Below, piece after piece: positions 1 through 9,300 of a stretch of DNA of 64,000 nucleotides. The stretch is from NCBI GenBank assembly GCA_016271365.2, contig CM057449.1:1559816501-1559880500 (forward strand). Direction: 5' to 3'. A model generated the notes under the pieces. The model was not told the DNA's origin. It worked only from the letters and a program-made list of their open reading frames with translations, and did not search any database. The number at the start of each line of letters is the position of its first letter. Within the stretch, counting starts at the first letter, position 1. Position numbers and translations under genes: made by a program. The stretch comes from Neoceratodus forsteri (taxonomy: Eukaryota > Chordata > Ceratodontiformes > Ceratodontidae).

Positions 1-1500
1 GTAGCTTTGGGTCCAGGCCATCAGGGGAGCTGCCTTTTGATGGGTTTATAGAGATAGGAGGCTTTAGGGTGTCACTTGGAGAGATGAGAGAGAAGGAAAA
101 ACTCTCCACTAATAGGTGCTGTTGAGAGGATGAAGCAGATGGGGATGGGGTAGTAGGGTGTGAAGGAAGGGATGCTAGAATGGAAGAGGCACAGGTTGTA
201 AAGTAGGAATTGAATTTGGCAGCTACAGTAGGGTGGTCCGCTATGAGTTGGTTATTTATTTTGAGTAATGGAGGTGGAGGTTTAATTTGGGGGGACAAGA
301 GTGAGTGGACCACCTTCCAGAACTTTGAAGGGTGGTTTATGTTAGAATTAAAGGTGGTCCAGAAATATTCAGCTTTCACCAGTTGAATAGCTTTGGTGCA
401 GGCATTATGGAATGTTCAGTGGATAGAGTAATCATGAGGGAGATTGGAAGATTTGTGAGTTTTCCAAGCTTTATCACATGCTTGTTGACAGGCCAGAAGT
501 TCAGGGGTGACCCAAGGAAGGTGGCTACCATGCACTCTAGCTTGCTTCAATGGGGCATGTTTGTTCCAGATGTTAATAAGATTTTCCTTGAAGTAAGCCA
601 GGGCATGGTCTATGGTTTGGGCTCCCAGTCCACATGAATTAGATTCTAATGTAGAGAGGCAAGGTCAAGAGATTTGTAAGAATGGATTGTTAGTAGTTTA
701 TTGGATGCTTTTGGTCTGTGAACTTTCCTAATTAGGTAGATCATGTGATGTTCACTGGAAGCATTAAGCAGTAGGCCAGACTGGATTACCCTGTGAGGGT
801 GGGAGGTTAGGGCTCAGCCTAATAAAGTGTGGTTATGTGTTTTATGGTTTAGCTATGTAGGTTCCATGATTAATTGGGAGAGGTTAAGGGCCACTAAATC
901 AGCACAAGTCTTGCTTAGGGTAGGTGACAACCAGTTACGGTTGAGATCACCTAACATATAGAGCTCACCCAAGGTGGTAAGGGAACCAGTTGTGGTAATT
1001 AGATCTGTGGCTGTGGAATGGTGTAGACTGGGACGACAGTAGGCACCTGCAATAAAGACTGGAACAGAGAAGTGTTGAGATAATCTTATGACAAGGGCTT
1101 CAAAGGCAGTTGGGACGGATGATGATAGAACAGTAGAGGTTTGGAGAGAGGATGAGGAATAGATAGCTACACCCTCTCCCCAGCCAGCACGGTTCTGGTG
1201 GGTGATGACATAACCAGGGATTGTGATTGATGCATCAGAGATTTTGTTTGTTAGCCAGGTCTCTGACATAATAAGGGTGTCTGGAGTAAGGGATCCTACA
1301 AGTGGAAGTAGTAGGTCAAGCTTTGGGAGGAGGCTTCTGATATTAAGGTGGAGGATCTTCAGACCACTGGGAAGTGAAATTGTGGTAGAGTGGGGTGCCA
1401 TGTTGGGGGTGGTGGGAGAAGTAGGGGCATTACTGAGTGGGGGACCAGGGTTGGGATTGATGTCACCAGCAGAGAGGAGTAAAAAAAATAATAATGAAAT
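1..1500 (-). pseudogene. L2-type ORF2: endonuclease plus start of RT, decayed
   Basis: Would encode the endonuclease that nicks target DNA and the reverse transcriptase that copies the RNA at the nick. From the right, the frame shows a Leu-rich stretch, then GDINPNPGP (1441-1467), then without a stop the endonuclease at 1401-853: LHLNIRSLLPK near its start, SETW with the catalytic Glu, and GDLN near its end. After frameshifts the usual SDHH motif appears as SEHH (about 741-758). A linker with KEN..WNKHAPLKQ and PWVTPEL follows (stop near 405-420). The last residues, SSPDGLDPKL at 1-30, are the first conserved RT block. Stops and shifts make this a dead copy. Family assignment rests on motif order; the endonuclease call is firm. 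Confidence 0.8.
1441..1467 (-). other. 2A-like (NPGP) motif in LINE ORF2
   Basis: Read on the minus strand the bases give GDINPNPGP, preceded in frame by a hydrophobic Leu/Phe run and followed in frame by the endonuclease. Some Jockey-superfamily LINEs are known to carry 2A-like NPGP motifs at this position. The canonical active motif is D-[V/I]-E-x-N-P-G-P; here the Glu position is Asn, so ribosome skipping may be weak or absent. Confidence 0.65.
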
Positions 1501-2440
1501 GCAGTTTAGTGCTCTTGAACCAAGATTGGTTAATTGATTTAGGTGAGCGTGGAGGGTAGCTGGCTGGAGGAAGCTGAAATTTAAAGAGGCACAGTAAAGA
1601 GTAAGAGTACGGTATAGACATGAGAGAGGCAGAAGAGCATGATGAGAAGTGGGTCTAATGATAGTGAAAAGCAGTAGGAGCTATTGCAAGGGTGTAGCAG
1701 GTGGTTAGCAGGGTAGTACAGTTCACAGGGGCAGACTGGTAGGGGGTTGGGGTGTTGAGCAATTGCAAGGACAGGAAGAAGAGAAGGCTGCTAAGCAGGA
1801 GGAAGAGGCGCAGGGGTGATCTTTGAAAAGAAAACATTTTACCAGTTAGATTAGTAGAACAGATAAGCTGAGAACCAGCAAGCATGGCATGATGCCATGA
1901 GGAAGTGGAGGTGGGAAGAGGGAGGAGGGAGGGAGGGACAAGAGAAAAACTGGAGGGAAAAAGAAAATGCCACTGAAGCCTGTTGTAGGATGCTTGTCAG
2001 CACTCTTGGACCCCATGTCACTCAAAGTGGTTCCACAGGGACTTATTTTGATAAGGTTGGGAGGTCAATGCCCAGGCCTGTGGAGGGGGTGACAACAGTG
2101 CCAATAGGGAGGGGGAGGAAGGGTAATGGAAGCAACATAAGCATAGAGTCTGCCAGGTGAAACAAGAGTCTTGCACTGGCATCAAAAATAGCATCACCCA
2201 TTTGGCATGTCTGACATGTTTCTTTGAGTAAACAATTCAGAGTTTGCACAGCTTTAGTTTCTGAGAGAATGAGAATTAAGGAATGTGGATTCAATGATCT
2301 CCAAACACATTTGAATTTAACAAAGAGGGTCTGAACTCTCCACTTTGTTTCACAGTAGAAGAGGTGTAGCTTCTCCTGTCATATACAACCCTTTACTGAA
2401 CATATAACCACATACATATAGAGTACAGTTTGCTAAGGCA

Positions 2441-2451
2441 CCCCCCCCCCA

Positions 2452-2482
<31 letters not shown>

Positions 2483-2490
2483 TACACACA
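2441..2490. repeat. Poly-C followed by (CA)n microsatellite
   Basis: Ten C residues run directly into a CA dinucleotide array with a few CATA interruptions. Confidence 0.95.
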
Positions 2491-3301
2491 CTGATATATT
2501 GGGTCACCTGCAAAGTAAATATCGGTGAGTAGACCTTGGGGAGGGATTTCATATGATGGACTGACATCAGCTTTCCTTGTTAGGCTCATTTTGAATTCAG
2601 GAAACATTACTAAGCAATACTTTTGGCCCCTTCCCCTTATAGCTGCAATGCACTATACTTTACTTTGGTACAGACCCTTTCAGTCATATTTCAAGCACAG
2701 CATTTCATTTAACAAGACAAGATCACTTCCATAGAAAGCACTAACTGGCTGATTTGGTTGTTTACATCTTTAACTTGAACTACTAAATCAAAGCTGGGCT
2801 CTGGCACAGATCCAAATTTCCTTCATTTAAAGCAGAATACTCATGAGTATAGCTCAAGTGTGGGGCTGCACCCAATTAGCAGATTAAGTGGATAAAAACA
2901 ATTCAGTCTCCAGAAGCATGTAAAAATTGCATTTATCTGGTTGATCCTTCTGTCCCCTGCCCCAACAGTTTGTGATCAGCACTGCTCCTGGCACATCCCA
3001 GAATCCCCATCTTCCTGTGCTTAGCCTTGAGATGACAGTATAGAATACAAAGGAATCAGGTATCAAACAAAATCAAAGTTGTGAAAAGACTTCACACATT
3101 GCTGTAAACTGAATTTACTGCAACTGCAGCCTATGTCTGACGCCAGCTGCGAGGGATCCATGGATATGCCCAGAGTAGCTGTGTTCAGAAACAAATCATG
3201 GCAGGATGGTGGCAGGATTAACCAGATAAACAATGTGATGAAGGCTGGTACTATATCGGAGTCCAAAACACAGTGGAACAGTTTCAAAGAGATTGTTAGG
3301 A

Positions 3302-3302
<1 letters not shown>

Positions 3303-3334
<32 letters not shown>
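3303..3334. repeat. (TG)n microsatellite
   Basis: A pure TG array of about 16 units, followed by a G-rich and GA-rich stretch. Confidence 0.95.
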
Positions 3335-3335
<1 letters not shown>

Positions 3336-3787
3336 TGGGGGGGAGGCAGCGGAGAGAGAGAGGACTCTGAAGGAGTACAGTAATTCAACATAGAGCATCA
3401 GTGCTGACACAAGGGACTCATAGTCTTTTTCTGTCCTTATTCATCTATATACCTGTGTAAATATATGTTTTGGAAGATTCAAGTAACTGAAACCTGTTTC
3501 CCTCTTAATCTCCTAGTTAGGGTAAGCCCCACACTTAGGTATGTGTGCTATACATAAGTGTACCCCTTTAACAGAGATGCAGACCTATGATGAACAGAAA
3601 ACAACAGGACATTGGGAAAAAACTCAAAACTGGGACCCCATTGCTCTTCCTTTCTGCTGCACCAGTGATGTCCATTGGCCTCCACTATTTACTGCACAAG
3701 TCAAATAGCACTGGGCAAACAAACACAGCACCAAATACAGAAATCAATTGACAGACTGCATACAAATATAAAAAAAGCCAATTAAAC

Positions 3788-3796
3788 ATGGTCCTC
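3788..3796. repeat. TSD of SINE copy 1, left
   Basis: ATGGTCCTC, repeated exactly at 4388-4396 after the A-tail. Confidence 0.8.
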
Positions 3797-4387
3797 AGTC
3801 GGCTCCGTGGTGCCAAGCCGTGGAGCACCCGCTTGGCATACTGGTGACCCAGATTCAAGCCCCAAGCCTGGGACATCAGGAGTGAAGGCCAGCAGGGAGG
3901 GTGATAAAGCATCCATATGGATGCTCTCTCCCCAGGGGAGGGTGCTGTGGTGCACCAGTCAGAGAGCAACACCTGATGGGGTGTGCAGCCTTGCCGGCAT
4001 GGGTGACCACACGTCGGCTGGCTCTGCCTTCAGGGCATCACCATAGTGCATGCTGCTGTGGAGTGGGGAAGGGCTCAGAAAAATTGAAACTAGAACCCAG
4101 CTTGGTGTGCAAGATGATGACTGCCTAGTCCCCCATGCCACAGTCTTCCTAGTGCACTGCACCTGCCCACCCCCAGCCCCGCGCACTTACAGGACCAACA
4201 TAAAACAGCATTCCTCCCGCCTCAGAGAGAGATCCTGGCAGGGATAAGTTGACCTCCAAGGAAACAGGGACAGCCTGGGGAGCCAAGTGGCAGGAAGCAG
4301 CAGCAAAGGGTGAGACTTGAGGGCAGACAGGAACCTTGAGCAGCCACAAGGAGTGGGAGGTTGGGGGTACAGAGGAAGGTGAAAAAA
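3797..4387 (+). mobile_element. tRNA-derived SINE, ~580-bp family, copy 1 (full length)
   Basis: Bounded by a perfect 9-bp TSD, ATGGTCCTC, at 3788-3796 and 4388-4396, with a run of seven A just before the right copy. The 5' end (about 3800-3870) is tRNA-like: a GTGGTGCC..GTGGAGCACC A-box-like stretch, then GTGACCC and a B-box-like GATTCAAGCCC. A hairpin follows at 3908-3925 (AGCATCC, four-base loop, GGATGCT). The rest, about 450 bp, is GC-rich and has no conserved ORF. Copies 2 and 3 share the head, the hairpin block and the A-tail, but little of the body. Mobilisation by a LINE with A-tail priming is inferred. I do not recognise the family name. Confidence 0.75.
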
Positions 4388-4396
4388 ATGGTCCTC
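4388..4396. repeat. TSD of SINE copy 1, right
   Basis: Second copy of ATGGTCCTC, directly after the A-run ending at 4387. Confidence 0.8.
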
Positions 4397-5109
4397 TATA
4401 AACATTGATAAATACGTGAAGAGCCAATCATACTGTAGATGCCCTGCCTGAATACGTAACACAGTCTTCCAAATACCTATCTCATTCTAAAAATTCCAAA
4501 AATGCAAGGCATACAGGACAGATAGAATGTATAATGCCCCCATAAAACTCTATTTGAGGAATTCCATAAAACACAGTTGGGATCCAGGGTAAATGGTATA
4601 ATTTTAAAGCTTTACACCCTTAAAGGTGAAAGAAAATGTGCATGAATTTGTAACCATACATAATATTCCTATTTTCAGAAATTATATTCATAGCCCCAAA
4701 GAATCCATATGTAACTGTACCAGACTAAAAATTAAACTTAAAGCAGCAGTACTAGTTAATAAAAATGCAAATAATTTTTTTTGGCAGTTAGAACAAAGGA
4801 AAATATCAATATATTTGATTTTGTTGTGCTCCATTTCATTCCTGAGGCAAGATGGAGTATGTTAAAGTTCTTAAAAGTTACTGGTCCTTTGCCAGGTCCA
4901 CCATCACAGATGTGAGCAGATCAGTGTGGTATTGTGATGTTAGCCATCAGAGACATGTGCTGGCAACACCCTGACAAGTCTGCGTTATAAATACAGTAGG
5001 TGCTGTTAGTGTGTGATCTCTGGGGAGAAGAGTTTTGAAAGTTGATGGGGGCTGCCATCTTTATTGTAGATCCACGAAAATTACAAAAGTTATAGTTAAA
5101 CATGATCTT
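4397..5109. other. AT-rich unassigned spacer
   Basis: Sequence between the two SINE copies. No coding motif, tandem repeat or clear inverted repeat was seen. Confidence 0.4.
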
Positions 5110-5124
5110 AAAAAGAGCTGATTG
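5110..5124. repeat. TSD of SINE copy 2, left
   Basis: AAAAAGAGCTGATTG, repeated exactly at 5698-5712. Confidence 0.9.
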
Positions 5125-5697
5125 GGCCAGCCCAGAGGTGCTGAGGGTTGAGGTGCTGGACACCACATCTCACACCACAATGGCGACCCGGGTTCGGGAA
5201 CAGAGTCAGGTCGCTCAGGGGTCGGCCAGGGCAAGGAAGGATTGAGCATCCACCAACAGCTCTCCTTCCTCAGGGGTGGAGGACACAGCATTGTGATGTA
5301 GACTGACACCCAGTGGAAGCTGGGGGTCAGCACAGGCGCGATGCTCAGAGGAAGGGTGGACCCACATGCAGGGCATAAGACTGCCTCCGCGGAGGTGGAG
5401 ATAGTCACCCTGCCCATTGCACGTGCATGGGTTTGGGGGGAAAAATCAGAGGAAAAAGATAGAGCTGGCAGGCTCCATGATGGCCAGTTGCCCCATGATC
5501 TAGATGTTGCCTTCCGGGGGTGGGGGGAAATCTGGCACCCCTTGCCACCAGCCCTGTCACAGGGGGGGTAACCTGTGGGAAATGGCCAGGTGGGATGGGT
5601 ATGAGAGATGCCTGGCCGGAGAGACGAGTCCCCTCCGAGGGAGGGGCTGGAGCCACCTGCCCGCTCCAAGGAGATGCAAAAAGTACATGTGGGGAAA
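5125..5697 (+). mobile_element. tRNA-derived SINE, ~580-bp family, copy 2 (full length)
   Basis: Flanked by a perfect 15-bp TSD, AAAAAGAGCTGATTG, at 5110-5124 and 5698-5712. The right copy abuts the A-tail, so the exact A boundary is ambiguous by a few bases. The tRNA-like head holds CTGGACACC and GCGACCCGGGTTCGGG, the latter a good B-box/T-arm match. A stem-loop follows at 5235-5269: GGAAGGA, bulge TT, GAGC, loop, GCTC, TCCTTCC. It aligns with the hairpins in copies 1 and 3, although stem bases differ. The body is GC-rich and weakly similar to copy 1. Short open frames here are compositional. Structure and TSD are seen directly; the family is unnamed by me. Confidence 0.8.
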
Positions 5698-5712
5698 AAA
5701 AAGAGCTGATTG
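5698..5712. repeat. TSD of SINE copy 2, right
   Basis: Second exact copy of the 15-bp TSD, following the A-tail. Confidence 0.9.
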
Positions 5713-7394
5713 AATTTAAAATACCCGAATGAAGACTCTAAGATTATGAGGAATACATGATTGATAAAAAAGGTAGGATGATATTTTTTGCTGTCTAACT
5801 AGTACTGCTAATACAGGCATACACATGGCATTTAGGCAAATTCTGTAAAAATAGCACTGGGCATGGGAGATACAGAGATTATTAAACCTCCGTACATATG
5901 GGCAAACTACAAGAAGGGGCAAAGACACATCAGCATATCGCAGTACTTGCAGCGTGATCTCGGGTGGTCTGTATCCTCTTTCACAAAATGCCAGCTGCAC
6001 CATGGGCATTATCAAAGTTTATACGCGATATGGTATTTCAACCACAAAATATATATTATGACTAAGGGGGGATTGGAGTCATGATATATGCAGCAGTGAC
6101 TCTATTAAGTTTGCCCATAGTTCTCCTTTAATCCATTCCATGGCAGTAACACAGGCAAACTACAAATTATTGGTTCCATGAAAGGAACTTTACATAATGT
6201 ATTCAATAAAAAGAAACAATACAAAACATAGCTTTCCAAATAACTTTTCATTCAGGTACAGTTACATATGGATCATTTGGGGGTAAGAATATAATTTCTG
6301 GAAATAGGAACATTACGAACTGCTGTATATCAGAAATAATTTCCTGTCCCTCTTAAGAAGGTTCATTACTTTACTATAATTATTAAAATACATCAGTGGA
6401 AAATGCAATACAAGAAATTTGCTGGCTCCCAGAATCAAATGTGTCCATAGGTAGAGCATCTAATCCCATCTGTATTCAAACTATTTCAATGGAATATCCC
6501 CAGAATAGCATCATTGATGGAAACTACAGACAATGATAAGAATAATAAGATAGAAAAGAATTCAGATTAAAATTAAAACTAGCTCTAAGGGGATCATTCC
6601 TTTGCAAAAGCTACTTAGCTTGCTGTAGATAAACAGACAGCCTGATCACCTTGGTTATACTGCAAACTTTGCCACAACATATTGAACTGGATTTTGATGA
6701 TAGGTAAGCAGGCTTCCAATTACATTTTCTACATTCTGTGGATTTGTTCCTTTTTAATAATGCTGCTAACCACTCTTACTTGCGATCTGAGATGAAGAAA
6801 AAAAGTTCAATTTCCTGCCCCATTAAATGGGACACACTGATATACTAGATGTTTTCCAGTGTCAGTCCTTTCTTCTTCAATAATCCAAGAAGTGGTTGAC
6901 AAAAGTATTAAACGATACCCACTGTACAATCCCTGCTGTCTGTTATAGCTCGTTGACTGTCCTAACTATCCTGAACTGTGTCAGGGAGGACCCCTGTCCC
7001 CACTCCCTCTACTTTCCCTTGCCTGAGGCAGGATTCAAGGCCCCTTCCTCCAAGCCTAATTCGCACTACATACACTGTAGCTTTCCCCAACTTACACTCT
7101 CTAATTTCGGGGTGTATGGGCCATATAATACCCCCCCCCCCCCGAACCTGGACTCACAGTCTAATTAGGTGAAAGAGGTGATCTCATTTTTGTTTGGCCC
7201 CAGGGACAAATTAGCATCTCCCCAACCCTTCGACATGCAGTAGCAGCATTAGCCCCCTTCACATTTTCCATGTACCACTGCTTCAACTGCCTGTCAATCA
7301 CATTTTCACACTTCATTCCGGAACCAGATTGTACTATTATTTTTTTAATTAAATAAAAACACACTTTTAACTAATTTCAGGTGCTAATCATCTA
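5713..7394. other. Unassigned AT-rich DNA
   Basis: No coding signature or bounded repeat was recognised. A poly-C run lies at about 7131-7143. Confidence 0.4.
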
Positions 7395-7402
7395 GCTGAG
7401 CT
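7395..7402. repeat. 8-bp TSD of hAT MITE copy 1, left
   Basis: GCTGAGCT; the right copy is at 7551-7558. Confidence 0.9.
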
Positions 7403-7550
7403 CAGTAGCATAGCAATTTCCCAGAGGGCCTGGTTGCAAGTCGATGTTACAGGACCCCTCCCCAGGTATGAATAAACATCAAAATGATGATTTGGGCCCC
7501 TCAAACCTTGAGGGCCCAGGTGCCACTGCACCCTTGTAGCTACACCCCTG
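7403..7550 (-). mobile_element. hAT-type MITE, copy 1 (148 bp)
   Basis: Flanked by a perfect 8-bp TSD, GCTGAGCT, at 7395-7402 and 7551-7558; this TSD length is diagnostic of hAT. The ends are CAGTAGCATAGCAA on the left and, as reverse complement, CAGGGGTGTAGCTAC on the right, an imperfect CAGnnGnnTAGC terminal repeat. The interior aligns in reverse with the copy at 15610-15766 (shared GAGGGCC, GATGTTACAGG..CCC, GGTGCCACT, TTTGGGCCCC-like blocks). It is non-autonomous, with no coding capacity. Confidence 0.9.
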
Positions 7551-7558
7551 GCTGAGCT

Positions 7559-8254
7559 CACAGCCCAGACTCTCACCTTTATAATGACTATTTTTTTAAT
7601 GAAACTACCTAGCTAAAGTCAGGCTGCATAATGCTGAAGTGGAGGTCCCCCTCAAAACTTTGCTGATTTAAACTGTCTTAAATAATTAACAATAAAATCA
7701 GTTAAAATACATTGAATACAGTGCTTTGCCATATAAACCTTCTAAATAGTACCACCTCTTAATACTTGTTTTTGCACAATTTTTATAACATTTCCCTACT
7801 CCTCTGGGTGGACCCCAGAACCTGAGCTCAGGGGGGTGGTGGTAGCCACGCCTCAGGCAAGAATCAGCTCCCCATAGCTTATCCGCCTTTAGTCCAAGCA
7901 GAACACCACTGAGGTGGCTCAGATCAGCTCCCCATAGCTGGTCTGCCTATAGTCCAATCAGAATACCCACTGAGGCAGCGCCTCCCGAAACACTGCCTCC
8001 AATTCCTGCTACTACATGGTTGGATTCCATGCTCCAGAGCCTCTACTGGCTCTCTATTTTATTTTAAGTAAATGGCTAATTTATTTTTTACAGGTGCTCT
8101 CAGCACTCTCTGAGCTCCCTCTGTAGCCAAAACATAGGACACTCAGGATCAAAACAGCTGCCTTCAAGCCATAAACATTATTGTTTACCACAGGGTAAGT
8201 GCCCTTGATGTAGGGAATATGCAACAGGCTAACACAAAATATGCAATTTTTCTT
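7559..8254. other. Spacer with a 60-bp tandem duplication
   Basis: Unassigned except for the duplication at 7863-7982. Confidence 0.4.
7863..7982. repeat. 60-bp tandem duplication (two units)
   Basis: Units start at 7863 and 7923, each beginning ATCAGCTCCCCATAGCT and sharing TAGTCCAA.CAGAA and CACTGAGG. They differ by roughly ten substitutions. Confidence 0.85.
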
Positions 8255-8334
8255 CACCTGTGAGGGGGCAGTACCATAACTAATGAGTGGCAGAGCCATA
8301 AATGAGTTATGAAAGTCCTGCCCCCTCACAAGTG
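8255..8334. mobile_element. Foldback / MITE-like hairpin
   Basis: Perfect 13-bp arms TGTGAGGGGGCAG (8259-8271) and CTGCCCCCTCACA (8318-8330). They extend imperfectly inward through CATAACT..AGTTATG and outward through TCAC. No TSD was identified; superfamily unknown. Confidence 0.7.
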
Positions 8335-9220
8335 ATGATAACCTGTGTATTTTGAGTCAGACCAAAGCATATTCGATTTATATATCATCAGGTCAGTAGT
8401 CATAGTTTTTACATGTGGTGTGTTTATATGAAGATTTAATTATTTCGCTTTTATTTCAATGGCTGGATTTACTGCTGCACATGTCTACTCTGATGTCATC
8501 GGCATTGTGAAAGCTGCCCCCTGAATGGTTCAGAATGCATTACAGTGTATCTAACAGTACAAAATGTCACCTATGGCATACAGTACCAAACTCACAAGAT
8601 AACATGATAGCTTATGAGTTGGGTATAAGGTACACATTTTTGTCATATCATTCTTGGTGTTCTATAAATCTATTTTACTCGACACCTCAGGGATCATCCA
8701 CGGGTAGCTAAAGCAACAGGACCCATATCAAGTGGCTAGCCACTTTGTTTATTGATTGATTGATTGATTGAGTGAGTGAGTGATCAATCGATTACATTTT
8801 TCCACACAGAGACACTAGCTGCCCGTATATATTTACTATGCTAGCTCCTCAGGGTTTTGGCTCGATGCTTGAGTGATGCTTGATCAGCAACTCCAACCTC
8901 CACCACTTTTTCTCTTCTCAGCTTCTCTCTTAGCACCTCTAGGCATTTACAAATAGCATGACCAGCAACTATGCTGACAACTCCCGGTGTATATGCAGCC
9001 CATTCCTAGGGCACCTTTCCTCTACATTAGCTCCCCGGGGCTTTTGTAAACAGCCATGCTGCAGCGGCTCAGGATTGGTGGATTAAGGCATACCTACCAC
9101 AGACTCCCCCTAGCCCCAGACAACACTCCCTACTTCTCTCCACACCCACACAGAGCAGGCCACAACCTGAGCTCCATATGGCTGGCAGTTTGAACTGCCG
9201 GTAGACAGTTTCACTTCTAT
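8335..9220. other. Unassigned spacer with a tetranucleotide repeat
   Basis: Contains the ATTG/AGTG array at 8749-8782; otherwise nothing recognised. Confidence 0.4.
8749..8782. repeat. (ATTG)n-(AGTG)n tetranucleotide repeat
   Basis: About five ATTG units pass into three AGTG units. Confidence 0.9.
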
Positions 9221-9300
9221 TTTTATTTTTATTTATTTAGTTTTTGTTAACCAGGTAGGTGCACTAGCCATGAAATTACTATTTTCAGGCATGACCCAGG
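9221..9300 (-). repeat. LINE/SINE 3'-tail repeat, copy 1
   Basis: A T-rich edge is followed by TTGTTAACCAGGTAGGTGC, CACTAG and TTTTCAGGCATGACCCAGG. The same block occurs at 52871-52948. Read on the minus strand it ends in AAATAAATA-like sequence, so it is probably the 3' end of an antisense retroelement. The adjoining 9301-9620 may be more of the same element. Confidence 0.65.

Larger units (their letters stand above)
1..1885 (-). mobile_element. L2-type (Jockey-superfamily) LINE, 5' part, cut by the window edge
   Basis: A non-LTR retrotransposon read on the minus strand. Its 5' side lies near 1885 and it runs off the window at base 1. The visible order is a leucine-rich N-terminal region, a 2A-like motif, an AP-type endonuclease and the first block of the reverse transcriptase. 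Style (HLNIRSLLPK, GDLN, Leu-rich start before NPGP) fits the L2/Rex1/Maui group better than CR1, but I cannot assign a named family. The true 5' end is uncertain; 1500-1885 (a short Leu-rich open frame at 1655-1885) may be 5' UTR or upstream coding sequence. The 3' half lies outside the window. Confidence 0.8.
1886..3786. other. Non-coding stretch with two CA/TG microsatellites
   Basis: Apart from the simple repeats at 2441-2490 and 3303-3334 I recognise nothing. The left part, to about 2160, is purine-rich and could be 5' UTR of the neighbouring LINE. Open frames here have no family features. Confidence 0.4.

Noticed and set aside
2350..3410. Frames encoding Cys-Val or His-Thr repeats
   Set aside because: Direct translation of CA/TG microsatellites.
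3800..3870. A functional tRNA gene
   Set aside because: A- and B-box-like words are present but no cloverleaf with matching acceptor stem; it is a SINE head. The same holds for 44720-44812 and 58730-58800.
3797..5669. Long GC-rich frames, including a ~200-codon minus-strand frame at 5061-5669
   Set aside because: They cross SINE borders and TSDs, and arise from stop-poor GC-rich SINE bodies.
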